Below, piece after piece: positions 43,763 to 55,565 of a stretch of DNA of 62,458 nt (positions are counted from its first letter, which is position 1; every line of letters starts with the position of its first letter). Location: positions 160,403 to 222,860 of the forward strand of contig VHZZ01000294.1 in NCBI GenBank assembly GCA_009801015.1, written 5' to 3'. The DNA comes from Silene noctiflora. Lineage: Eukaryota; Streptophyta; Magnoliopsida; Caryophyllales; Caryophyllaceae. The notes under the pieces were generated by a model. The model did not search any database and was not told the DNA's origin. It saw nothing but the letters and a program-made list of their open reading frames with translations. The translations under genes and the position numbers were made by a program.

Positions 43763-44305
43763 TTAATACGGCTGAGTCGAGAGAGGAATTATACCTGGAC
43801 CACAAACTTTCCAAGAGTCTTCACTAGTTGGACTATCGGAGACCGAGGATCGAGTCCCGTTAGAGCTAGGGGTGGACACAGGACTTGGTGACAATTGACG
43901 ATTAACAGCAAAATAAAGGTCTAATGCAGGCAATGTGTTGCATAATTTTTGACCACCTGCTTCATTAAACCTAAAACCAAGCTCAATTGACCCTTTCAAT
44001 TCCTTAAAATCTTCATCTGTTATTTTTTCAACTTCAATTGTTAATTTCTTTTTCCGTTCCTGTTTTATTATTTGGTTTCGACGACGTTTTTCCCATGCTT
44101 TATCTCTTGGTGTCTCACACATTGATAGTTGTTTCGACAATTTTTTCTTAGTCTTCCAAAATGGTGGTGCATGGATTAAACGTTGTAGTTCCTCTGACTC
44201 GGTTGATTCTATAGAAGCTTTTTGGGTGATTGATGTCGGAACTTTAGGGAGTGGAGGGGGTGGTGGGGGTGATGGTGCTCGAAAGACAAATGATTTTGGG
44301 TCCAT
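43763..44305 (-). CDS. DUF1685 family protein, last exon not seen
   Basis: The frame gives 180 aa. It has a Pro-rich start (SPPPPPPLPK), a basic KAWEKRRRNQIIKQERKKK segment, then the family signature ITDEDFKELKGSIELGFRF and CNTLPALDLYFAVN, and a Ser-rich linker to SWKVCGPG. In relatives that I recall this point is followed by a short exon encoding a conserved DDPQxVKxRLRHWAQ block. Here a donor-like CCAG/GTATAAT follows GPG (about 43787-43796), and reading on gives only eight or nine unrelated residues. The final exon was not found between 41694 and 43762. It may lie in or beyond the assembly gap, or be lost. Function of the family is unknown. Confidence 0.8.
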   Translation of the reverse strand: MDPKSFVFRAPSPPPPPPLPKVPTSITQKASIESTESEELQRLIHAPPFWKTKKKLSKQLSMCETPRDKAWEKRRRNQIIKQERKKKLTIEVEKITDEDFKELKGSIELGFRFNEAGGQKLCNTLPALDLYFAVNRQLSPSPVSTPSSNGTRSSVSDSPTSEDSWKVCGPGIIPLSTQPY

Positions 44306-44337
44306 TTAATTTTATTTGATTGATTATACAAGATTAG

Positions 44338-44364
44338 CCGTGGCAGCATGAGATGCTGCCGCGG
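44338..44364. promoter_or_regulatory. Strong hairpin in the likely leader of the DUF1685 gene
   Basis: CCGTGGCAGCAT, loop GAG, then ATGCTGCCGCGG: a 12-bp stem with one G-T pair, extendable by one G-C. It lies 33-60 bases upstream of the minus-strand ATG at 44305. Confidence 0.6.
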
Positions 44365-44369
44365 CGCAA

Positions 44370-45704
44370 GGAAGAAATGAGAACTATCTAGAGATTTTCT
44401 ATGTTAAATGGTTTGTAATATCTAAGATAACTAAGGACCCGAGGTAATGTTACTAATAGAATTGTAGGTCAAATGTGAGATTATTATTGCTACAAAATTG
44501 TTATTTTGTAGTCTGTGAAATTTTTTGTTTGGGTTTCTTGAGGGAGAAAGAGAAGTCGGGACAACAAGAAACCCAACTAAATTTTTGGAAAATGGGATGA
44601 AAGGTTTAATGCAAAAGTGGGTGCTCGTTTGTGACATATATGTGCGATTGTTACGCTTATTCGTTAAAATGCATGAATGTTATTGCCATCCATTTTACTA
44701 TATCTTCTGAATTTAGGAAGGCTATTTTTAGAGAAGTATTGGCGCAACTAAATTGTATTTTTTCGTAAGGTAGTTAATTTTCCAATTATTAAGGATATTG
44801 AGAAGATTATTAGTTATTATTACAAGAATAGCAAGTGATAACCAACATATTAGCCAAAGTCCACATTATAAGAGGCCAATTATTTTGAGATTATATATGA
44901 ATGATTTTGAATTACGTAAAGGAGTTTCAAAACCTACGCAATTAGAACGGATAAAGTATACATTGCCTGTATTATGATATATTGCTAAATTAAAATACTT
45001 AACATGAAAAAATAATTTATTATACAACGATCCTATCTATGTGATTGTTTACCCTCGACAGCCACCTTGTGGAAGTACTTTCCACTACATGTAACAAAAT
45101 ATATTTCATGCAGCGGATTGGTTAGCTAATGCGGGAGTCCAGTCCTCTACTTCGACTTTGATTATCGAACATCCACCGGAAGACCTTCGCTCCATTCTTA
45201 GGGACGACTTGTTAGGGGTTGCGATCCCTCGTCTCGTCACTATCTAAGTCGTTTGTTTTGTCGGGGTTCGCCCCTCCTAAGTACCAAAAAAAAAAATATA
45301 TATATTTCATGAATCGGGTTAATTTAGTATAGATCATTTCACGATTCACTAGGTTATTCAACTTTCTACAATTTAGTACTCTTAATTATAGAGATTTTAT
45401 TTTAATTCAACCCTTATTAGCCGTGTTTATTTCAAATTGAGTCATTTCATTCGACCTATTCTACGATACGAATCAACTTTGAATCGTACTTCTCGAATCC
45501 GTTCAATTCTGAGTCGGTTCGGTCAAGTCGATCAAGTCAGGTCATTTTGAATCGAGTCGGTCTTAATTCATTTCCATTGCGCGCTCGAATCTTCCAAGTT
45601 GCAAGTTCGAGCTCCGTACTCAGCTTTCTACTATCAACTTCCAGAAAAACCTTCGTCAATTCTAGGGTTTCTCTCTTCTCTTTTCGCTCTCTCAAGCTCC
45701 ATCA
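44370..45704. other. Intergenic region with a LINE fragment
   Basis: No gene is seen until 45705. The truncated LINE at 45111 is the only clear element. 45400-45545 holds degenerate GAGTCGGTTCGG-type sequence. The last 100 bases (pyrimidine-rich) are probably the TPR10 leader. Confidence 0.5.
45111..45299 (+). mobile_element. 5'-truncated LINE end with 12-bp TSD
   Basis: Encodes ADWLANAGVQSSTSTLIIEH, PPEDLRSILRDDL and LGVAIPRLVTI then a stop: the C-terminus of a plant LINE RNase H domain. A short 3'UTR and an A run follow. ATATATTTCATG flanks both sides (45099-45110 and 45300-45311). Confidence 0.85.
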
Positions 45705-47632
45705 ATGGCGCCCGATGCTTCTGTCGCTCTTGCAGGTCATCTTTCTCCTTCATCTCTTCACTCAATTCATCTATTTTTACCGATTTTTTCGCTGATTTTT
45801 ACTGTTTTTTTTTGCTGATTTTTACTGCTGTTTTTTTTTGCCGATTTTTTCTCGTTTCAATCAACAGTGAGGCAAAAAGTGCAGGACTTACTAAACGCAG
45901 CAATCACAGGAAACATCGATGACTTACAAAGTAAGTTGAGTTAATTTTAATTGATTTTTACGGTGTGTAGTGTTTTTCTTTTGTGTTAATTTAGTTTTTT
46001 TAATTAATTGTAGAGTTCGCGAAGCAATTAGATGACGGTAAAGGTTTATCGAAAACAATGGCGGATATTAAGGATGCTAATGATCGAACTGCGCTTCATT
46101 TTGCGGCAAGGGAAGGGAAAACGGAAGTTTGCAAATATTTGTTGGAGGAATTGAAGCTTGATGTCAATGTTAAAGATGCTGATGGTTTGCAATTTGTTAA
46201 TTTTTTTACGCATTTCGAATGTTTTTGACGTAATTAGGTTAGACAGTTTACGTGATTGTGTGTTATTTGGAAGATGTCAATGCTGAGTGTTTGAGTTTGA
46301 TAGTACGCATTTTTTTATATTACCCGGAATTTTGTTATTCGTTTGAGCTAATGTGTTTGGAGTTTGGACCTTAAATGTAGTTATTTGTCATTTAAGAAGA
46401 CATCTGTGTTGGCGGTTTGTACGTTGGGATAAATTATGTTATAAGCTTTAGTGAAATGCTTTATGTTAGTGTAGTTGCACATCTTATGCAACAATTTGTG
46501 TCCAGCCTGCAAGTAATATCTATGTTAGCAACTAGCGTATATTGGTCATTCAATATGAAATTTGGTAATGGAGGAGGATATCGGTGAATGGTGAAGCAAT
46601 GTGTTCACCCAAACTTAGGGTTGTCATTTGGCATGATTTTTCCCGGCCATATGTGTTTTTAACTGACCTGTTTTGTATCTTTCCCACTGCTTCGGTATAA
46701 GGAACTGAAATTTGGCTGTGTATTACTAGGTCGAGATTTGATAATTGTTGTATGTTGTCTCGATTGATTTTTCATTTGCCATCCCCAAACTAGGTATCTG
46801 ATGGAGTATGGAGTTCTGATACGGATGTGTGGTGATGTTAGTAGCTTTTTAATATGTGTATTTCCATTAGTATTATGTTACGGGCATTTCTTTGTACTTG
46901 TCATATTTGAGTGTTTCGTCTGTTGTATACTCGTGTTATATGAGTATTTATCAGTATCGCTACTACCTTGTTATATATTTGCTGTAGCTTAGGTTGTAAC
47001 TCATCAATCGTTAAAAGATTTAATACTCAGTATACTTTAGCTGATAAGAAGACCTGTTGTCTGTGTGTGTTTGAAGCCTTATCTGCTGATGTGACGTTTG
47101 GTAATCGAAAGGCTTTTTGAACAGTTAACAAAGACTGAAGGTGAAGTACATAGTGATGATCTTAACATCTTGTTTGTTACAGGGGAGACGCCTCTTGTTC
47201 ATGCAGCTAGACAAGGTCATGTGGATACAGTCAGTTTTCTTCTCGAGCACGACGCTGACCCTTCATGTGCTAGTGACTTGGGGGCTACAGCTTTACACCA
47301 TGCTGCTGGCATAGGTATAGTTTTTGTGATCACATGGCACATAGCATTAGGAGGAATTTTTGCACGCTTTTACTTTCTTTGGGGGTGGATTGGGATGGAC
47401 ATATGCTCTACAGACAATGGTCATATTATACTCAGTTTGGCCTTGTACGTGGCAGTTTCTGGGACACAGTTCCACTGGCCTGTCAGAATTAGCTCGAGTG
47501 AATTAAAGAATGTGATTGGCGTGTCCTTTTTTATCATACCCTTAAACATTGCTCCTATTGGCGAATGAAACAAGCACGTAATGTTTGCTATGAGGCTCCT
47601 TTTTGGGATTTTCATGAAACCTTGAGCCTTTT

Positions 47633-47663
<31 letters not shown>

Positions 47664-50600
47664 GTGCTTGCTCTCTGGATGTGTGCTTACTAAAACCCCC
47701 TCCGTGCGCAGGAAATATCGAGTTGATAAAATTGTTACTTTCAAAGGGAGCTGCTATTGATTCACAAAGCGACTCTGGCACTCCTTTGATTTGGGCCGCT
47801 GGGCATGGTCAAACAGATGCTGTGAAGGTTCTCTTGGAGAATCATGCTAATGTAAATGTTAATTTCATTGTTTGTTGCAATTAGTTTCCAAGTGTTTTCA
47901 TCTTTCAAGAGTTTTGATAATAAGGTTATGGACTCATTAATATTAAATTGGTGTTTGTATTAATTTTTGTATTTCTATTGCAGCCTAATACTGAAACTGA
48001 TGATGGTATAACCCCGTTGCTGTCAGCTGTGGCAGCTGGTTCTCTGGCTTGTTTAGAGCAATTAATTCAGGTCAAGATACTCATTATTAATATTACTATC
48101 GTTTGGTATACTTCGAGTTTCTTCCTCAACGCTTCACGCTAGCTTTCATTCTCTTCCACTTCTCCCCTCCTGTAAAAAAATAAATTTGTAATTATACTTT
48201 TTAACAGCCTTGTAGATGGGAGTCATGGGACATTACTTCAGGGACATATTTTTTTTTTCTTTTTTTCTCTTGAATATGTTAACGTTCCACTGATACTTGA
48301 TACTCATATTTTTTGCAGGCAGATGCAAATGTGAATATCTCTGCAGGCGGTGCGACTCCATTACACATAGCTGCAGATTTTGGCAGCTCAGATATTCTCA
48401 ATTGCTTACTAAAAGCTGGAGCTGATCCAAACATCATGGACGAGGTTAATCCATTCTACCTTTTTTATGTCTAATGTATGATGTTCATTCAATTTTCCTC
48501 TCTGGCTACAGATTTCTTTTATCTGAACTGGGTTCGATGATTTTTTTTAGTGTATGATTATTTATTCCACCTTAGCCTTGTTTTGAGTAATGATTTGATT
48601 ATTCAGAAGTGTGTGCTCTTTAATGAATAATTGTCCAAGATCTGTTGTTCAGTACCTGAATATTCCATCTAGTTCACTCGCGTGATTTAAATCTGTGTAG
48701 TATTTCCTTGGTATTTTAGGCTTCATTAGTCAAAGTGTGAATTGTTGTATATTGTCTACTTTTACATGATGGACTTCATAATTAGTCTGAGCACACTATT
48801 GTTAGTCAAAAGCGGGAATTGTTTGTCTACCAATCACAATTGGATATAGTCACATGATGTTAGAACTTAGAAGTTCTTTGCTTAGTCTGAGCTGGCTGGA
48901 CTAGCAGGTGAATCGGAAATGTTCCTTTGTTTATGTGCAATGTCCGCCAGTAAGCATACGAGGAGGAATTGATTGGCTGGCATTAAATCTGAGTTCAATT
49001 TAGATATTCCATTCCGTGCTGCAATTTGTTATAGTATGGAAGTAAACGTATGATTAATTGATTGACTTGCATAATTACTGTAATTTTCTCTCTGAAAACA
49101 CAGGATGGTCTAAAGCCAATTCAAGTTGCTGCAGCAAGAGGCAACCGAAGCGCAGTCGAGATTCTTTTTCCATTGACTACCCCTGTGCAATCTATTCGTA
49201 ATTGGAGCCTTGATGGAATAATAGATCATATGCAATCTGAAACACAAAGACAAGAGGTATCTTTTCTTATGATTGCTATTGTAATTGTTTTTTCTTATGT
49301 GGCCTGTGGAATTCTGGCAAAACCGCTGCATTTATTGCAGTTGTAAAACTGTCAGTTTGCCTGGACATTTTTGCTACTGTTTTTTTTATCCCAAATTTTT
49401 ACTCTGAGGCATGGCCACCTACTATAAGCTATGTTGCTCTGACTTTTCACTTTCGAACCGTACCTGTGTGGCTGTGTCGACACGACACCGATATGGATGT
49501 GGGTATGGATTCCGTACCCGACACTAACTACTCTGACACTTCTCCTAGGAGACCTGAATTAGTGAGGCTCGCACCAAAAAAGTAGAGGAAAAGAGGTTTA
49601 TAAGGCATTTAGTGTTATATACTTGTATTTAACGGTCCTAAGTCTTATTTGTCAAATTTATTTCCAGTATACTAAAAAAATTGGATTATTTCAAATGTAG
49701 AAGTGTATTATTGCTTTGAAGACGTGTCCCCACACCTTTATCCTCACTTTAGGACAAGGTCTCTGTGTCTCAAAGTTTTAAACATGCCGAACCCAACACT
49801 CGGATATATACCTGTGTGCCATGTCCGACACTCGTAACCAAGTCAGAGTAACATAGACTATAAATAATTCAAGTCTATACCTTGTTTCTGTTTGTTGAAG
49901 TACTAAGATAACAGTTTTGCTGCTGTATAGAATTGAATTTTATGCTGTCAGTGAATTAGAAATTTTTTGTTACGAGTTTTTGGCAATTGCGACTTTCATA
50001 TTATTACCCCATTCCGTAATGTTTAAATTGGCGAGTACCTTTCTGCCTTTTTTATTTATCATCTTTTACTGTAGGATCTTGGCAGAAGTTTGAAAGAAGC
50101 CAGCTTGACGAGCGATAAGGGCTTGCAGAAGCAAGCTTTACCTGAGGTATATCTTAGTCAGCTTGTGTTGCTTTATGTTTCGTTTGGCCCTTGTGTTTCT
50201 TGAAATGTAATTTGTGATCGACAGTTCTAATAATTTGCAGCATTAATTTTTGGTCCCATGTGTAACAAGTTGTATCATCTTTGCTTTGGGACCCTACTAA
50301 GCAGAATTCATATTTGTGACTTTTTTAGCTGTTGTGTTCTTGATACTGTAGTTTTGCTTCCTTAGAACACCCATATTTTTTTTTTCCCGGTGGATCAGAT
50401 CAAAACAGGAGGCTGAATTCCTGAAAAAAAATTGTGGCCTATATTTTTTATTTATTATGCATTGTCTTCTTGAAACTGTAGTTTTGTTTCGCAAAAACAC
50501 CAAAACTACTTCTGTGTGGGTAAAATCCAAGCAAGAGGCTGAACTCCTGAAAACCAGTTAATTAGATTAACTAGTTTAAATGGAAAATAGACCTATTGTA

Positions 50601-52534
50601 TATAATAACAAACCTAAAGGCAACTATCATTAGGTGACGCCTGAGGCAAAGAAGAAAGCTGCAGAAGCAAAGTCACGAGCAGACGATGCTTTCAAGAGGA
50701 AGGACTATGCATCAGCCATAGATGCGTACACAGAGGTATTAATCAGTTAATCTTTCAGCCAACTTCTGCTGTTTAATAGTAAGAAATGTTGACATTTACC
50801 TTGATAACTGTGACAAATGAAATAGTTTTATCGTTTCAATATCCGCAATCCATGCAAATCCAACATGTTTTCACAAAATACATCTCATATCTTTTGGCAG
50901 ATAATAGCCTCTGTCACGTGTTTGATAGGATGTACACCTTCTGATAGTAGGAATCTTCTCGGGGCCCTTACACATTCATAATAAATGAAACCGAACTTTT
51001 TTTTTTTGGCTTCGACTATTGAATAACAAACACTCTTGTGTCATTGCGTGCATGCTTACTTGGATTACACACCATGAACTTGTGAACTTTCTCCTCTTAA
51101 CTGCTGTGTATTACAGAGAATATGTTTGTCAATGGAAACTTATTATGTACTATTACCTTGAGTGTTCTTTGCTCTCCCCTGAAAGGTTTATGCTTGGTTG
51201 ATAACTTAGAAAGCATTACAATGCAAACTTATTGTGTACTACTACCCTGGGTGTTGTTTGCTCTCTCCTTTAAGGTTCATGCTTGGTTGATAACCTAGAA
51301 AGCATCACAAATTCACAATGCATATTACATGTTCCTAAAAGTTATACTCGGGATTTCTAGTAGTCTTTTGGTATTTCATGCCTGGTTGTCTGTATTTGAG
51401 AGTGACTTCATGCTATCTCTTGCAAGCTAGAGCGTTTTCATCTTCTGCTGCTGTATTCGCCAATTTTAAAAGGAAATAAAATCTGATTCTTGGTACCTGG
51501 AACTGGAAATATATTTTACCCATGTTTAAGGTGGTACGATTTCACAAAAAACACATGTGAGACAGTCTCATAGGAAACCCACACATTAACCATGTAATCA
51601 AATGAGAATACATAGATACTTAGGTTGGTCCCATATGTGAGACTGTGTCATACAAGATTTGCTGCTCTAACTAGCCCTGCTGTCGCTCTATCGACTTTGT
51701 TTGGACATATACCGTTGTTATTTTCTTGGAAAAGCCTTGTTAATAGGTGAAAGTCTTATGATTACAGATTATTACTTAATTTGATTTTGTTGGTGTCACA
51801 GGCTATTGACCTAGACCCAACTGATGCGGCGTTATTCTCCAATAGAAGTCTCTGCTGGTTTCGTATGGGGCAGGCTGATCAAGCTTTAACTGATGCTAAG
51901 ATCTGCAGATCCCTAAGGCCAAACTGGGCTAAGGCTTGCTATCGTGAGGGCGCGGCTCTACGTTTATTGCTGGTATGGGGATTTCCGTTTTTTACTTCAA
52001 TGAAAAATTCACTTTTGTGCCATTAATTTAAATGAAATATGACAATGTTATACCTTATTATGCCATCAAAAAGGAAAAAAGATTCAAACCGAAGGTTACG
52101 CAAGTGGAATATAAGTCAAAAAGCAGTTCTCCAAAGTAAAATTACCCCAAACTTCGGAGCCAATGCTGGAGATTTTCTTTTGAACTTGTAATACATGAAT
52201 ATGCACAGTAATACTTGCTTATCTTTTCATTGTTTGTACTTCTTCACTACAGAGGTTTGAAGACGCAGCCAATGCATTTTATGAAGGCGTGCAGCTCGAC
52301 CCTGAAAATATGGAGCTCGTTAGATCTTTCAGGTAATTCCCTGATCTCTGTTCTTCATCTTTGTATGTTGAATTCTCGATTCACATGGAATTAGTTGTTC
52401 TTCATCTTTGTATTTAAATCCGTCAGTCAAATAATAGCGCATCTCCAATTTCTTGAATTTTCGCAATGTATTGTCATAACAGAGAAGCAGTTGAGGCGGG
52501 AAGGAAGGCACATGAAAGTGAAAAGGCAAAATAA
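45705..52534 (+). CDS. TPR10: Ankyrin-TPR protein, TPR10-like (Hsp70/Hsp90 co-chaperone type)
   Basis: Thirteen exons join in frame: 45705-45735, 45868-45930, 46014-46184, 47183-47314, 47712-47851, 47984-48070, 48319-48444, 49104-49256, 50075-50146, 50634-50735, 51802-51972, 52253-52332 and 52483-52534, giving 459 aa. Residues 45-285 are seven ankyrin repeats (for example DRTALHFAAREGKTEVCKYL and GATPLHIAADFGSSDILNCL). A charged linker follows, then a three-motif TPR domain (about 328-440: ADDAFKRKDYASAIDAYTEA, NRSLCWFRMGQADQALTDA, KACYREGAALRLL). The Asn in SNRS and Lys/Arg in KACYR fit a carboxylate clamp that holds the EEVD tail of Hsp70/Hsp90. Overall layout matches Arabidopsis At3g04710 (TPR10). 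All thirteen junctions have GT/AG and consistent phase. Confidence 0.93.
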
Positions 52535-53309
52535 GGGACTTATTCAGCCGCCGTTAATGAGCAATGGAAAGACATGTAACATGAAAAGAAATTGTAGCTC
52601 TCCGAATGTTTGTACGACTAGAGGAATATATCAGTTTGCAGTCTCACAATTTTGTCGATGAGATTTGAATTTTTGTTACATTTTGGTGACCGTCGAGTCT
52701 ACCACAAGGTAGAAACAAAGATAAGGTCCTATTATGTAGAGCAGACGACGTTAATTTCCAAATTTTGTAATTGCTCAAATTGAGTCGGTAACTACTAACT
52801 GTACAGGTTAGATTCATCATTTCGTGTAAGGCTTTTATGTCGCAATCCTTTAAAACCTTGTTGTTGTCGCGGCTGGGTTGCTGGCACTCATTCACTTTAA
52901 CCCATGATAAAAGTTGCTCAACCAGATCAGCAACACCGGCAAATAAAACCTCTTCTACTTCCTCATCAGACATGAAACTAACGACGCCCTAAACGTATTT
53001 GACGAACGTAGGTTAGTCGTCAAATATAAAGAAAAAAGCATTTCATGATTACCAAGTTTAACCGGTAAAATCACGAGGGGGTGATGACTGATGATCATAA
53101 TTCGGGTCAGCCCCAAATTAATTTATCAACCTTTACTATTTACATTTTTTTTATTTTTAAATTGATTTGTTTCATAAAATCGTTTCATCATATAAAACCG
53201 TTGCTAATACCACCACAACACGACACTTTTTTTTAAAAAAAAATTAATTCGTTTCATAATAAAACCGTCTCATGGTATAAAACCGCTTCTAATTGCACCA
53301 CAGTACCAC
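52535..53309. other. Intergenic region between TPR10 and LSM2
   Basis: Mostly 3'UTR and spacer. A minus-strand frame (52644-52973) starting MSDEEVEEVLFAGVADLVEQ is open for 109 codons but has no family that I recognise. A block with TCATA(A)TAAAACCGT..ACCAC is imperfectly repeated at about 53160-53315. Confidence 0.4.
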
Positions 53310-54516
53310 AAACCCTCTCTCAAAACCCTAGAAAATTAGACACAATTAGAATTATTTAGATCGCGAAAAGGAGCAACATATCAGGTAATCAACAGCAGAT
53401 ACTATTTAATTTATCTCCTATAACAAATTCAAATATCTTGCATTATCATCTTCATATTTTTCTCTATCGATTGCTGTATTTTTTGTAGTATTTCAGTACT
53501 TTGTATGTTTAATTGCTTAATTTAATTTAATTTAATTTAATTTAATTTATATGTTGCTGTTCTTGAAAAATATTAGTTAAGGATTGAAATGGGGGATAAT
53601 GGATTAATGGGTTTCATTACAATTCTTTGTTTCGATCTTTTTTTAAGAGATTTTCCGAGTCGATAGAGCGTAGTTTTGCCCTTTGACAAGTATACAATTC
53701 TCGACGCAATTTTCATTTTGGGTTTGTCTTGGAACACGGGGTAAAGGCTGCGTACATCCGACTTCCCTGGCTCCGTAATTTTGAGGGAGTCCTTGAGGTG
53801 TTGAGGGAACCGGGGTAATGTTATATTGGTATAAGACTAGGACCGTATCACATTGTTAGGTTTAGTTGAATTGTCCATTGGATTCCAGTTTGTTAAGAAG
53901 CCTCGAGCTGTCGAGCGTGCTGAACAGAGAACACTAGATACGGTTTTGATAATCTTGTCTCTCGGTTTTAAGTTTTAAGTGTGCTTTCCATACCCAATAG
54001 GCTCGTTGTTTATTCGTTCTTGAACAGTAAATAGCTTATACTGTGAAAGAATTGATTCCTGCGCATAGTCGTCTCATAGAAGTCTTTTTGAGGAGAAGGT
54101 TATTTGTTGTGTCTTGTGGCTTGACGAAACAATGTTAAGGTGGTTCAGTTTTGGTTGCTAGTTAATTAAACCGAACACCATTAGGAATTTGTTGGTAGTG
54201 ACTTGTAGGGTAAGGAACATTTTCTGTATATAGGTGGCATCTTGACTTACTGTTTGCCTCTATTTTTATCGTAATCTGTCGATTGGCTTCTGGTTTGTGG
54301 GAGCTTTAAGATCTTTAGCTGCTGAGCACATTTCTATTTGTAGCGCTTGCATATTTCAGATGGAGTAATTTATTTGATCACCGGAGGCCTGATCTTGCTG
54401 ACATGATCTGTCTTAAGTTATATACTGATTGTTTTATTCAAATACTGATTTGATAAACTATCTACATTTGTCCTCAGATTGATTTGAGTGTGAAGTACTA
54501 AGGAAGCTGCGGAAAA
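53310..54516 (+). other. 5' leader exons and intron of LSM2 (predicted)
   Basis: A leader exon beginning near CTCTCTCAAAACCCTAG probably ends at CATATCAG (53384) before GTAATC. A second exon starts after TTTGTCCTCAG at 54478 and contains the start codon at its very end. The intron between is T-rich, without a gene. Confidence 0.5.
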
Positions 54517-55565
54517 ATGGTAATATGTTTTTTTTCTTACAGTAGCCACTTATATAACTTTGTTAAGTTTATCTAATTATATTTCATGTTTGTTGTTCGG
54601 ACTGGTAGCTGTTCTTCTCATACTTTAAGGAAATTGTGGGGCGAGAAGTGGTCGTGGAGCTGAAGAATGATTTAGCTATCAGGGGCACCCTTCGTTCGGT
54701 TGATCAGTATCTGAATATTAAGCTGGAGAACACTAGGGTTGTTGACCAAGACAAGTATCCCCACATGGTATTCCCTGTCTCCTCGACTCCTTGTCCCTTA
54801 GTTTGATTTTGTTTCCGGTATTCCCTGTTATTATCTCATTGATGTTCATTAATCTGCTTATCGCTTTCATCCCTTGTGTAATGTATAGGAGAGTCAATCT
54901 TGCAGTTGGTAACTCTTTCACCTAAGTTGAGTATAGGTTTGTTGCTGCTTAAAGCAAGCTCTTGAAAAACTCGAACTTTCGAAAGATGTTTTAGGTCGTT
55001 AAAGCCTAAAGTAGACTGTTACAGATCTTTCTTCCTTCATCTCCAACCTGCCGTCTTTGACCATTGATTTTCTCTTAGCTTAATTAACACCTTCCTTGTT
55101 GCTGAAGTGCTTATACTATATTGTGAAGTAGTAGTCCATCGGTGCAATTCTCAACAGTTTTTTGATTGTTCATTCAAAAATACTGCTTGGTTTCAACATG
55201 GTAAAACTCCTACATCAGACCTCTTATTGTGCCATAGGAGGCGAAGGCGCGAATCCCCTTTGAGGCACTGACACCGGGGTGATGTTTAGATGTTGCTGGT
55301 GTTGGTGAAGATTCATATATGCATGTCAGGAGTGCTTGATCTAATTTGGGTAGTTTGAATGTCTAGTTTTACGAGTCTGTGTATTTCATTCGTGCTTTTG
55401 CTGTTGAGGTCCCCATATTAACAAATTTTGTGATTAAATGGGCAGATGTCAGTGAGGAACTGCTTCATAAGAGGTTCAGTAGTCCGGTACGTCCAGCTGC
55501 CACCAGATGGAGTTGATGTTGAATTGCTTCATGATGCCACTCGAAGAGAAGCCCGGGGCGGCTAA
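54517..55565 (+). CDS. LSM2: LSM2, U6 snRNA/mRNA-decay Sm-like protein
   Basis: Exons 54517-54519 (ATG only), 54609-54767 and 55446-55565, giving exactly 93 aa, the normal length. LSM2 is in both heptameric rings: LSM1-7 in the cytosol (mRNA decapping) and LSM2-8 in the nucleus (binds the U6 snRNA 3' end). Seen: Sm1 as LFFSYFKEIVGREVVVELKN with LAIRGTLRSVDQYLNIKLEN, Sm2 as NCFIRGSVVRYVQLP, and the C-terminal ARREARGG-like ATRREARGG end. Near identity with the known plant and yeast family makes the assignment secure. The start codon stands alone at the 3' end of its exon. Confidence 0.97.

Noticed and set aside
45547..45922. Two overlapping frames at the start of TPR10
   Set aside because: They are out-of-frame readings of leader, first exon and first intron.
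47098..47568. 156-codon frame in the TPR10 region
   Set aside because: Contains one true exon (47183-47314) with intron read-through on both sides.
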